Origin: CAWGCA01 sp963820955 | GTDB lineage: Bacteria; Pseudomonadota; Gammaproteobacteria; Chromatiales; Chromatiaceae | Reading direction: 5' to 3' | Assembly: GCA_963820955.1 (NCBI GenBank) | Contig: CAWGCA010000045.1 | Span: 1-64,000 of the forward strand | DNA length: 64,000 bases | Shown: positions 56,575 through 64,000 of the stretch, piece after piece | How positions within the stretch are numbered: the first letter of the stretch is position 1 | Layout of the letters: each line of letters starts with the position of its first letter | Position numbers and translations under genes: made by a program | Notes under the pieces: generated by a model | What the model was told of the DNA's origin: nothing | The model's database searches: none | What the model saw: only the letters and a program-made list of their open reading frames with translations

Positions 56575-57291
56575 TTACTTCTCGGCAGCCTCTGTTGTAT
56601 TGACCGAAATCAGCTCCACCTCGAAGACCAGGGCGCTGTTAGCGGGGATCCGGTTGCCGGCGCCGCGGCTGCCATAGGCCAGCTCCGAGGGAATATACAG
56701 CTCCCACTTGTCCCCCTCCTGCATCAACTGCAGGCCCTCGCCCCAACCCTTGATTACCCGGTTGAGCTGAAAGGTTGCCGGCTTGTTGCGCTTGTGGGAA
56801 CTGTCAAACTCTTTGCCATCGATCAGCATGCCCCGGTAGTGGACGGTCACGCTGTCGGTGGCCCCCGGGCTCTTGCCCTCACCGGCCGTCAGCTCCTTGT
56901 ACTGCAGACCGCTGGGCAGGGTGGTCACACCCTCTTTCTTTCCGTTCTCGGCGAGGAAGGCCTTGCCCTCTTCCAGCGTCTCAGCCGCCTTTTTTCCCTT
57001 CTCCTGCTCCTTCTTCTGCGCCGCCGCACGTTGCTGCAGCCCGACCAGCGCCGCCCGCTGCTCATCGTTGGTCAACATCGGCGTATTGCCGGAAACGGCA
57101 TCCTCGACCCCCTTCAACAGCGCGGCGCCGCTGACCTCCAACTCCTGACGTTTGAAATCAAACCCCAGCCGATAGCCCACGCTGTAGTTGATCTTGTCGG
57201 TCTCGGTCTTGAGCTCCACCGCTTCCTCCGCCAGGCAGATACCGGACAGCAGCCCCAAGGCAGGGACGGTCATTCCTATTATTTTCATCAT
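56575..57291 (-). CDS. FKBP-type peptidyl-prolyl isomerase, exported (copy 1)
   Basis: The 238-aa protein has a signal peptide (MIGMTVPALGLLSGICLA region), an N-terminal helical dimerisation domain of FkpA/Mip type (KINYSVGYRLGFDFKRQELEVSGAALLKGVEDAVSG, then a charged coiled stretch KKEQEKGKKAAETLEEGKAFL), and the FKBP domain: DSVTVHYRGMLIDGKEFDSS, ATFQLNRVIKGWGEGLQLM, YIPSELAYGSRGAGNRIPANSALVFEVELI. It acts on periplasmic protein folding. A paralogue with the same layout lies at 63 kb; the two flank the cusBA pair. Confidence 0.93.
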   Translation of the reverse strand: MMKIIGMTVPALGLLSGICLAEEAVELKTETDKINYSVGYRLGFDFKRQELEVSGAALLKGVEDAVSGNTPMLTNDEQRAALVGLQQRAAAQKKEQEKGKKAAETLEEGKAFLAENGKKEGVTTLPSGLQYKELTAGEGKSPGATDSVTVHYRGMLIDGKEFDSSHKRNKPATFQLNRVIKGWGEGLQLMQEGDKWELYIPSELAYGSRGAGNRIPANSALVFEVELISVNTTEAAEK

Positions 57292-57363
57292 AATTCCTAC
57301 TCTCCTTATGAAAAACTGAATCGGTCGTTGTTAATTTAGTGAGCATCAAAAAAATACAACCTC

Positions 57364-57435
57364 CGTCATTCCGGCGCAGGCCGTAATCCAGCAACCTACC
57401 TTATTTCCTGGATCCCGGCTTTCGCCGGGATGACG
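57364..57435. repeat. REP-like palindrome upstream of FKBP copy 1
   Basis: Arms CGTCATTCCGGCGCAGGCC (from 57364) and GGCTTTCGCCGGGATGACG (to 57435) pair with a few mismatches; TCCAGC/CCTGGAT inner pieces extend the stem. Same core as the elements at 43790, 52020 and 62855. Confidence 0.75.
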
Positions 57436-57562
57436 TAAACTTAGAAAAAGTGTGTATATAGAGGCTCACCAATTTAGCCGGCCATGGTAACCGAAACACC
57501 CCTGATCTAGAAACCGGAATGAAAATCGCCTGGTATAACGCCGCGGAAAGCGGCAGACGGGT

Positions 57563-60500
57563 TCAACGACGAGGAATCTCCCGTTGTTTCCACAACAGGT
57601 AGACCGCGGGAATCACGAACATCGACAGCAACGGCGCCGTGATCATGCCGCCGATCATGGGCGCGGCGATCCGCTGCATGACCTCGGATCCGGTACCCTC
57701 GCTCAGCATAATGGGCAACAGGCCGGCGATAATGACGGCGACCGTCATCGCCTTAGGCCGCACCCGCAGCACCGCCCCCTCCATGATGGCGGCCTTGAGT
57801 TCATTGCGACTGGTCAAACGCCCCTCCTGGCGGTAGGCCTTCAGGGCATTGTCCAGATAGATGAGCATCACCACACCGAACTCCGCCGCCACCCCCACCA
57901 GCGCGATAAAGCCGACGGCGACCGCCACCGACAGGTTGAAATCCAACAGCAGCACCAGCCAGAATCCCCCCACCAGGGCAAAGGGCAACGTCAGCATTAC
58001 CAGCACCGCCTCCCCCCCGCTGCGAAGCGCCAGATAGAGCAGCACGAAAATAATGATGAGGGTCAGGGGCACCAGCTTGGCCAGCCGCTGCTGGGCCCGC
58101 AGCATGTACTCGTACTGACCCGACCAGGTGATGGAATAGCCGGGCGGCAGTTTTATCTGCTGTTGCACCAGCTGTTGTGCCTGGCGGATATAGCTGCCCA
58201 GATCCACCCCGCGGATATCGACAAAGGTCCAGCCGTTGAGACGTCCGTTCTCGCTCTTCAGCATCGGTGGCCCATCCACCACCTTCACCTCCGCCACCTG
58301 GGACAGCGGGATCTGCGCCCCCGAGGCGGTGACCAGCGGCAGCTGACGCAGCTTGTGGACATCGTCCCGCTGTTCCCGGGGGAAACGGAGATTGACCGGA
58401 TAGCGCTCCAGCCCCTCCACCGTCTGGGTGATATTGATGCCGCCCACCGCCGCGCTGACCACCTGGTTGATGTCCTCGATGCTCAACCCCAGTCTTGCCG
58501 CCTCCAGCCGCTTGGGCAATATCTCTATATAACGGCCCCCGGCCACCCGCTCGGAGTAGGCCGAGGCGGTGCCGTCCAGCTGCAGCAGGATCTCTTCGAT
58601 ATGCCGGCCGATACGCTCTATCTCCTCCAACTCGGGCCCCGCCACCTTCACCCCCACCGGGGTCTTGATGCCGGTGGCGAGCATGTCGATACGGGTCTTG
58701 ATCGGCATGATCCAGGCGTTGGTGAGACCAGGGAAGCGGACCCGCTCGTCCAGTTCCTGTTTCAGTTTTTCCAGGGTCATACCCGGCCGCCACTCCTCCC
58801 GGGGCTTAAGCTGGATCAGGGTCTCGATCATGGTCAGGGGGGCCGGGTCAGTCGCCGTGTCCGCCCGGCCGATCTTACCGAACACCCGCACCACTTCGGG
58901 GGTCTGACTAATCAGCCGGTCGGTCTGCTGCAGCAGCTCCCGGGCCTTGCCGATGGAGAGACTGGGCAGGGTGGTGGGCATGTACATCAGATCCCCCTCG
59001 AACAGCTCGGGCATAAACTCAGATCCCAGACCGGTCCCCCATCGCGCCAGCCAGGGAATGCCCTGAAAACCCTCGTGCCATGCCCGGGTGACCACCTCCT
59101 GGGCCTCACCGATACTATCCAGCACCGACTCGCCGAAATCAGGCGCCAATGGGCGGATCAGCTGCACCGGCCACTTCAGGGGCTCCATCAGGCCTGTGAC
59201 CCCCTTCAGGGGAATCACCAGGCTCAGCACCGCCAGCAGCGACAGCAGCAGCATGGTCCTGGGCGCGGCCAGCACCATCCGCAGCAGGGGGCGGTAGATC
59301 CAGATAAGGAGGCTGTTGAGCGGATTGTGGGACTCCGCCGGGATTTCGCCGCGAATAAAGTACCCCATCAGCACCGGTACCAGGGTCACCGAAAGACCGG
59401 CAGCGGCAGCCATGGCATAGGTCTTGGTCAGCACCAGGGGGGTAAACAACCTCCCCTCCTGGGCCTCCAGGGCGATCACCGGCAGAAAGCTGAGGGTGAT
59501 GATGAGCAGCGAGTAGAACAGCGCCGGCCCCACCTCCATGGCGGCCTTGCCGATGACCTGCCAGCGCGCCTCTCCGCTGATTTTTGGATCTTCCCGCTCC
59601 AGGTGCTTGTGGGCGTTCTCGATCATCACGATGGCGGCATCCACCATGGCGCCGATGGCGATGGCGATGCCCCCCAGTGACATGATGTTGGCGTTGATCC
59701 CCTGCCGCTCCATGATGATGAAGGCAACCAGTATCCCCATGGGCAGGGTCACAATGGCAACGAAGGCCGAGCGGATATGAAACAGGAACAACAGGCAGAC
59801 CAGGGCCACCACGATCAGCTCTTCGATCAGCTTTTCTGTCAGATTGTCCACCGCCCGGTGAATGAGCTGAGAGCGGTCATAGGTCTCGACGATCTCCACA
59901 CCCTCGGGCAGCCCGGGCTTGAGGGACTCCAACCGCTCCCTGACAGCGGCGATGGTGGCCAGGGCATTCTCGCCGTGGCGCATCACCACGATACCGCCGG
60001 TGATCTCCCCCTCCCCGTCCAGGTCCGCCACCACCCGGCGCATCTCCGGCCCGACCTGCACCCGGGCCAGATCCCGCAGCAGGATCGGGATGCTGCCGGC
60101 CGTCACCTCCAGTGGGATCTGTTCTATATCCTCCAGGGAGCGGAGATACCCCCGGGTACGGACCATGTACTCGGATTCGGCCATCTCGATCACTGATCCG
60201 CCCACCTCGCGGTTGGCATCACGAATGGCCTGGGCCACCCGGGCCAGGGGGATATCAAAGGCCCGCAGCTTCTCCGGATTGACCACCACCTGGTACTGCC
60301 GCACCATGCCGCCGACGGTCGCCACCTCGGCCACCCCGGGCACCGCCTGCAGTTCGAACTTGAGAAACCAGTCCTGCAGGCTGCGCAACTGGGAGAGATC
60401 GTGGCGGCCACTGCGGTCCACCAGGGCATAGCTGTAGACCCAGCCCACGCCGGTGGCATCCGGCCCCAGCCTGGGCACCACCCCGCTGGGCAGATCGGCG

Positions 60501-60862
60501 GCGGCCTGGTTGAGATACTCCAGCACCCGGGAGCGGGCCCAGTAGAGATCGGTCCCGTCCTCGAAGATCACATAGACATAGGAGTCGCCGAAGAAGGAGT
60601 AGCCGCGCACCACCCGGGTGCCCGGCACCGACAACATGGTGGTGGTGATGGGGTAAGTGACCTGGTCCTCCACCACCCGGGGGGACTGCCCGGGATAGCT
60701 GGTCTTGATGATCACCTGGACATCGGACAGATCGGGGATGGCGTCCAGGGGGGTCTGCTGCACCGCCACCCAGCCCCAGACACCCAGCAGCAGGCTGGCC
60801 ACCAGCACCAGCAGACGGTTATCGAGGGACCACTGGATCAGACGGACCGGCATGCCTGTCAC
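57563..60862 (-). CDS. cusA: CusA-type heavy-metal RND efflux pump
   Basis: An inner-membrane RND transporter of 1099 aa, with twelve membrane helices and two periplasmic loops. The N-terminus RLIQWSLDNRLLVLVASLLLGVWGWVAVQQTPLDAIPDLSDVQVII is typical of the HME group, as is IAIAIGAMVDAAIVMIENAHKHLE in helix 4, with its proton-relay Asp and Glu. The sequence is closer to CusA/SilA (Cu/Ag) than to CzcA by the PDLSDVQV and GTGLGSEFMPELFEGDLMYMPTT segments. The start overlaps the adaptor gene by 4 bp. No CusC-like outer membrane factor is in the window. Confidence 0.93.
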   Translation of the reverse strand: MTGMPVRLIQWSLDNRLLVLVASLLLGVWGWVAVQQTPLDAIPDLSDVQVIIKTSYPGQSPRVVEDQVTYPITTTMLSVPGTRVVRGYSFFGDSYVYVIFEDGTDLYWARSRVLEYLNQAAADLPSGVVPRLGPDATGVGWVYSYALVDRSGRHDLSQLRSLQDWFLKFELQAVPGVAEVATVGGMVRQYQVVVNPEKLRAFDIPLARVAQAIRDANREVGGSVIEMAESEYMVRTRGYLRSLEDIEQIPLEVTAGSIPILLRDLARVQVGPEMRRVVADLDGEGEITGGIVVMRHGENALATIAAVRERLESLKPGLPEGVEIVETYDRSQLIHRAVDNLTEKLIEELIVVALVCLLFLFHIRSAFVAIVTLPMGILVAFIIMERQGINANIMSLGGIAIAIGAMVDAAIVMIENAHKHLEREDPKISGEARWQVIGKAAMEVGPALFYSLLIITLSFLPVIALEAQEGRLFTPLVLTKTYAMAAAAGLSVTLVPVLMGYFIRGEIPAESHNPLNSLLIWIYRPLLRMVLAAPRTMLLLSLLAVLSLVIPLKGVTGLMEPLKWPVQLIRPLAPDFGESVLDSIGEAQEVVTRAWHEGFQGIPWLARWGTGLGSEFMPELFEGDLMYMPTTLPSLSIGKARELLQQTDRLISQTPEVVRVFGKIGRADTATDPAPLTMIETLIQLKPREEWRPGMTLEKLKQELDERVRFPGLTNAWIMPIKTRIDMLATGIKTPVGVKVAGPELEEIERIGRHIEEILLQLDGTASAYSERVAGGRYIEILPKRLEAARLGLSIEDINQVVSAAVGGINITQTVEGLERYPVNLRFPREQRDDVHKLRQLPLVTASGAQIPLSQVAEVKVVDGPPMLKSENGRLNGWTFVDIRGVDLGSYIRQAQQLVQQQIKLPPGYSITWSGQYEYMLRAQQRLAKLVPLTLIIIFVLLYLALRSGGEAVLVMLTLPFALVGGFWLVLLLDFNLSVAVAVGFIALVGVAAEFGVVMLIYLDNALKAYRQEGRLTSRNELKAAIMEGAVLRVRPKAMTVAVIIAGLLPIMLSEGTGSEVMQRIAAPMIGGMITAPLLSMFVIPAVYLLWKQREIPRR

Positions 60863-62769
60863 TCCGACATACGCAGAAAACTGGCCTGCAGGCTGGACTC
60901 GGAGTCGATCAGGAACTGACCGGATACCACGATCTCATCCCCCGCTTCAAGACCGGAGAGGATCTCCACCTGACCGCCGCTCCAGATGCCGCTCTTGATC
61001 TCTACCGGCTGGAAATGGCCCTTGCCCAATGCCTTGATGACCACCTCCCGTTTGCCGGTGACGATCACTGCTTCCCGAGGAATGGTCAATACGCCATGCT
61101 TTTTCGCGCTGGCCGAGAGATCGACCTGCACGAACATATTCAACAGCAACGCTTCATCCGGGTTGGACACCTCGATGCGAGCGCGCAGGGTGCGGGTCTT
61201 GGGGTCCACCTCCGGGTAGATAAAATCTACCATCCCATTCCAACTCCGTCCGGGGATGGCGGGTGCCGTGATCTCCACATGGTTGCCCTTTCTGACCCAG
61301 GGGGCCTGGTGTTCGTAGATATCCAGCATCACCCAGACCTCACTCAGGTCCACGATGGTAAACATGGGCTGATAGGGCTCCACATAGGCCCCCTCGCGCA
61401 CGTTCAGCTCGGTTACCAGACCGCTGTTGGGGGACATCATCTGTATGACGCTCTGCACCTTGCGGCTGTTTTCGATGCGCATAATATCCATGGAAGAGAC
61501 ACTCAACTGCCGCAGGGCGTTGCGCTTGGCATCCACCTTGGCGGCCAGCTCGGTCTTACGACTGGGATCGTAGGAAACCATATCGTATTCCTCCAGCGCC
61601 TCGATGAATTCGATCTGGGACTGGTTGATCCAGGGGGAGTAGAAATCGATCAGCACATCCTTGCGCTCGATGCGGTCGCCCTCGGTCAGCAGATAGAGGG
61701 TCTTTATCCAACCGCCGGCCCTGGGGTGTACTGTGCGGATGCGGTCATCGTCCGCCGTGACCATACCCTGGGTCCTCAGCTCTGTGCCCAACGACCTCTT
61801 TTCCGCACGCGCGGTACGAACCCCCATGTTCTGAATCACCGCCGCCGGCAGAAAAACCTGGGGATTGTCACTGGCCGGGGCGACCCGGTCCCGGGAGACC
61901 AGGTCCATACCGCAGATGGGGCAGTTTCCCGGCTCGTCCTGGACGATCTGAGGGTGCATGGGACAGATATAGGTGGGATCCAGATGCTTCTGGGCATGCC
62001 CCATGGCGGTCTCATCCATGGACTGCGCCGCCTCTTCGGAAGACACGTTCTGCTGCATCGGCATCGCGTGCTCCATGCCGCCCATTTCCTCTGCCTGCCT
62101 GTCCTCCTTTGCGTCCCCCGCCTTCACCAGAAACATGCCGCAGATGGAACAGGATCCCGGCTCGTTGCTCACCTCTTGCGGATGCATGGGGCAGACGTAG
62201 GTCGCATCCAGGTGCTTGCGGGCATGCGCCATGGCAGTCTCGTCCGTGGCCTCCCCAGTCTTGCCTTGCCCAGCCATTGGGGCGGCCGAAACCCCGTGGC
62301 TCATCCCCGTTGGCATGGGGTGGTCATGCTGGTGTGAAGAAGATGGGCTTACACCCTGGGAGCCCATCTGCCGAGATCCCTGGCTGTCCCAGAACCTCGG
62401 TGGCCTGTGCTCCGGAGCAAGCGGCATGATTCCGCTTCGTTTTTCGCCGCTCATCTTGTCGCCGGAGTGTTCATCATCGACCGGCCCCGAACCCGGGTGC
62501 CCTTGCATGGAGTGACCCTCACGGCTTGCGGGCATTCGCTTCGGTGTCCGCCTCTTCCGCGTACCCTTATCCCTCATATTGCCCGTATGCGAATGCATGG
62601 AGTGATCATCGTCGCTCATTTGCATCGGTGAAGCCGGGCTATCGGTTGAAGATGCGAATACCAATGGATGAAACAAGACTGCCGTAAGAAACAGGGTGAA
62701 TGTTGAATGGGACAATATCCATCTCCCTTTGCCTGGCTGTTGCATCATTGACTGCTTTGTCCTATTCAT
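60859..62769 (-). CDS. cusB: CusB-type periplasmic adaptor with duplicated metal-binding N-terminus
   Basis: I use the ATG at 62769 (MNRTKQSMMQQPGKGRWILSHSTFTLFLTAVLFHPLVFASS; 636 aa), which opens into an export signal. Residues 45-175 are His/Met/Gly-rich (MSDDDHSMHSHTG, SHQHDHPMPTGMSHG). Two copies of a heavy-metal-binding domain follow: TYVCPMHPQEVSNEPGSCSICG near 190-211 and TYICPMHPQIVQDEPGNCPICG near 266-287, each within a 43-residue repeat beginning DETAM. The adaptor core follows: barrel-sandwich hybrid around RTVHPRAGGWIKTLYLLTEGD, alpha-hairpin, and beta-barrel with VNVREGAYVEPYQPMF-type elements. Usual CusB is about 400-500 aa, so the extra length is the N-terminal region. Confidence 0.92.
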   Translation of the reverse strand: MNRTKQSMMQQPGKGRWILSHSTFTLFLTAVLFHPLVFASSTDSPASPMQMSDDDHSMHSHTGNMRDKGTRKRRTPKRMPASREGHSMQGHPGSGPVDDEHSGDKMSGEKRSGIMPLAPEHRPPRFWDSQGSRQMGSQGVSPSSSHQHDHPMPTGMSHGVSAAPMAGQGKTGEATDETAMAHARKHLDATYVCPMHPQEVSNEPGSCSICGMFLVKAGDAKEDRQAEEMGGMEHAMPMQQNVSSEEAAQSMDETAMGHAQKHLDPTYICPMHPQIVQDEPGNCPICGMDLVSRDRVAPASDNPQVFLPAAVIQNMGVRTARAEKRSLGTELRTQGMVTADDDRIRTVHPRAGGWIKTLYLLTEGDRIERKDVLIDFYSPWINQSQIEFIEALEEYDMVSYDPSRKTELAAKVDAKRNALRQLSVSSMDIMRIENSRKVQSVIQMMSPNSGLVTELNVREGAYVEPYQPMFTIVDLSEVWVMLDIYEHQAPWVRKGNHVEITAPAIPGRSWNGMVDFIYPEVDPKTRTLRARIEVSNPDEALLLNMFVQVDLSASAKKHGVLTIPREAVIVTGKREVVIKALGKGHFQPVEIKSGIWSGGQVEILSGLEAGDEIVVSGQFLIDSESSLQASFLRMSE

Positions 62770-62854
62770 GAAACGTTTTCCGCACACCTGCCTTCACTAT
62801 CGCGACCATCCCCGTTCATCTCTTTAGCTGGTGTTTATCCGGAAACCTGCTACC

Positions 62855-62980
62855 CGTCATCCCGGCGAAAGCCGGGATCCAGGAACGCTTGTGAGGTTGC
62901 TGTGTTCAATATAATTTCGGGTTCTACGCTACGTTTTGTCCGAACCGTCATGCGGCGGAAACCGGTATCCATAATCTTGC
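62855..62980. repeat. REP-like palindrome upstream of cusB
   Basis: CGTCAT followed by the perfect hairpin CCCGGC-GAAA-GCCGGG (62861-62876) starts the element. A degenerate partner half with CCGTCATGCGGCGGAAACC lies near 62946. The gap between FKBP copy 2 and cusB contains little else. Confidence 0.7.
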
Positions 62981-63027
62981 TGTATTGCATCGCATAGGGG
63001 TTCCAATCTACACCACACTTCCCTGGT

Positions 63028-63735
63028 CTATTCGGTTGGTTTATTTTTTTGGATTGCAATCAACTCTACTTCGAAGATCAATGTACTGTGCGGCGGGATA
63101 TTTGGCGGTGAACCCATATCACCATAGGCCAGGCCGGGAGGAATGTAGAGTTCCCAGCGCCCCCCCTGCTTCATCAATTGCAGGGCCTCGGTCCAACCCT
63201 TGATCACCTGATCGACCTGAAAAGTCGCGGGCTGTCCCCTTTCGAAGGAACTGTCGAACACCGTGCCATCGAGCAGTTTGCCCGTGTAATTGACCACGAC
63301 CTTGTCCGTTTTCCCTGGCGTTTCACCACTGCCCTGTTCCAGGACTCTGTACTGAAGCCCGCTTTCCATACTGGTCACATCCGGTTTCTTACCGTTTTCC
63401 TCGTGAAAAAGGCGGCTCTGCTCCTGACGCTGCCGCAACAGGGCCTCTTTCCTCTCGCGTTTCTGGTCGGCGATCCGCTTGCCCAGGTCGGCCATGGTCC
63501 TACGCATCTCGGATGAGGACATCAGGGCCTCGTCATCCCCAATGGCGTCGAGAATGCCCTGGATGACCACCTCGGGCCGGACCTCCATCTCCTGATAGCG
63601 GAAATCGCTGCCGATCTGGTAGCCCACGCTATAGTTGATCTTTGCGGTATCGTCTGCCAGCGGCGTTGACTCCTCTGCTGCACAGGCGATGGAAACCACA
63701 CCCGCACTGAACAGGATCGCGGAAATAAACTTCAT
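63028..63735 (-). CDS. FKBP-type peptidyl-prolyl isomerase, exported (copy 2)
   Basis: A 235-aa paralogue of the protein at 56.6 kb. It has a signal peptide (MKFISAILFSAGVVSIACA), the helical N-domain (KINYSVGYQIGSDFRYQEMEVRPEVVIQGILDAIGDDEALMSS), a charged linker rich in Arg, Gln and Glu, and the FKBP domain (DKVVVNYTGKLLDGTVFDSSFERGQPATFQVDQVIKGWTEALQLM, YIPPGLAYGDMGSPPNIPPHSTLIFEVELIAI). The active-site aromatics are conserved. It lies 259 bp upstream of cusB on the same strand, separated by a REP-like element. Confidence 0.93.
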   Translation of the reverse strand: MKFISAILFSAGVVSIACAAEESTPLADDTAKINYSVGYQIGSDFRYQEMEVRPEVVIQGILDAIGDDEALMSSSEMRRTMADLGKRIADQKRERKEALLRQRQEQSRLFHEENGKKPDVTSMESGLQYRVLEQGSGETPGKTDKVVVNYTGKLLDGTVFDSSFERGQPATFQVDQVIKGWTEALQLMKQGGRWELYIPPGLAYGDMGSPPNIPPHSTLIFEVELIAIQKNKPTE

Positions 63736-63859
63736 CTGAAAACCACTCCTCGTTTATCACGGCATTTGTTGCCGGGACTTCTTTTAATTACCGACAGGGA
63801 TATCCTGCCACCCAGCGTCTGGAACTGCTTATTTATCAAATAATATCAGCCTTTTTCTG

Positions 63860-63979
63860 ATGAGGGAAAACAGAAACCGGCTCCTGGGATCGGCAGTACT
63901 TGCAACCTTACAAACAGGTTGCTCGGGTTCTATCAGAACCCAGGGTGATTACACCGCCGGTATGGGTATGAATAGGTAG
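63860..63979 (+). CDS. Possible short lipoprotein (39 aa)
   Basis: A frame from ATG at 63860 to TAG at 63977-63979 reads MRENRNRLLGSAVLATLQTGCSGS, resembling a lipoprotein signal with lipobox LQTGC, then 15 more residues. There is no good ribosome-binding site, and the product is very short. It could be the start of a longer gene interrupted at the stop, or chance. Divergent from FKBP copy 2. Confidence 0.25.
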   Translation: MRENRNRLLGSAVLATLQTGCSGSIRTQGDYTAGMGMNR

Positions 63980-64000
63980 TTTGAAAAGGGTAGAGCAGGT

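Noticed and set aside
57584..59680. A 698-codon plus-strand open frame rich in His, Gln and Arg
   Set aside because: Antisense to cusA; codon-bias shadow with no recognisable domain or start signal.
61015..62337. A 440-codon plus-strand open frame
   Set aside because: Antisense to the cusB adaptor; no domain seen and the adaptor homology is unambiguous.

Overview
The window looks like chromosomal DNA of a sulfur-oxidising gammaproteobacterium. The evidence is gene content and order: ftsH-folP-glmM-(tpiA), carAB-greA, a Pseudomonas-type polar flagellar and chemotaxis cluster, a rhodanese-TusA-DsrE2 sulfur-trafficking set beside a complete siroheme synthase, modABC, and a Cu/Ag-type RND pump. 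A Chromatiales-like free-living or symbiotic sulfur oxidiser would fit. That placement is inference from content; I could not compare sequences.

Layout. 1-11 kb is housekeeping, mostly on the minus strand: the first bases of tpiA, then glmM, folP, ftsH and rlmE, with yhbY divergent, followed by greA, carB, carA and a thioredoxin 2. At 11.2-15.8 kb a plus-strand run encodes a CnoX/YbbN-like thioredoxin-TPR protein, a DUF692 (multinuclear iron enzyme family) protein with altered metal-site motifs, a family 2 glycosyltransferase, a nucleosidase-like protein, an SDR and a CBS-domain protein. At 15.8-20.4 kb lie a class II aldolase, modABC, a DUF4197 protein and a small membrane protein.

At 20.6-38.5 kb a minus-strand cluster reads, in transcription order, fliL-M-N-O-P-Q-R-flhB-flhA-flhF-flhG-fliA-cheY-cheZ-cheA-cheB-motC-motD-cheW-(56-aa protein)-DUF2802. 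A sigma-54 promoter sits in front of fliL. Three of these genes (flhB, flhA, cheA) carry six frame-breaking indels in total, and a MITE-like element fills the cheZ-cheA gap. I saw no such breaks elsewhere in the window.

At 38.6-50.5 kb are a YugP-like zinc protease, a CHASE-like/GGDEF protein, an AI-2E family permease, a LysR regulator, FadL, the sulfur-trafficking trio divergent from cysG, a radical SAM protein and a metallophosphoesterase. At 50.5-54.3 kb is an accessory stretch with an archaeal-type CDP-archaeol synthase homologue, small unknown proteins, a 218-bp MITE with perfect ends and a 9-bp target duplication, and a secreted protein with a His/Asp tail. At 54.3-64 kb are a dihydrolipoyl dehydrogenase-like flavoprotein, a thiopurine methyltransferase, and a CusB/CusA pair flanked by two FKBP-type prolyl isomerases. 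The CusB adaptor has an unusual duplicated metal-binding N-terminus.

REP-like palindromes with a CGTCATTCCGG core recur at four intergenic places. I saw no tRNA, rRNA or CRISPR array.
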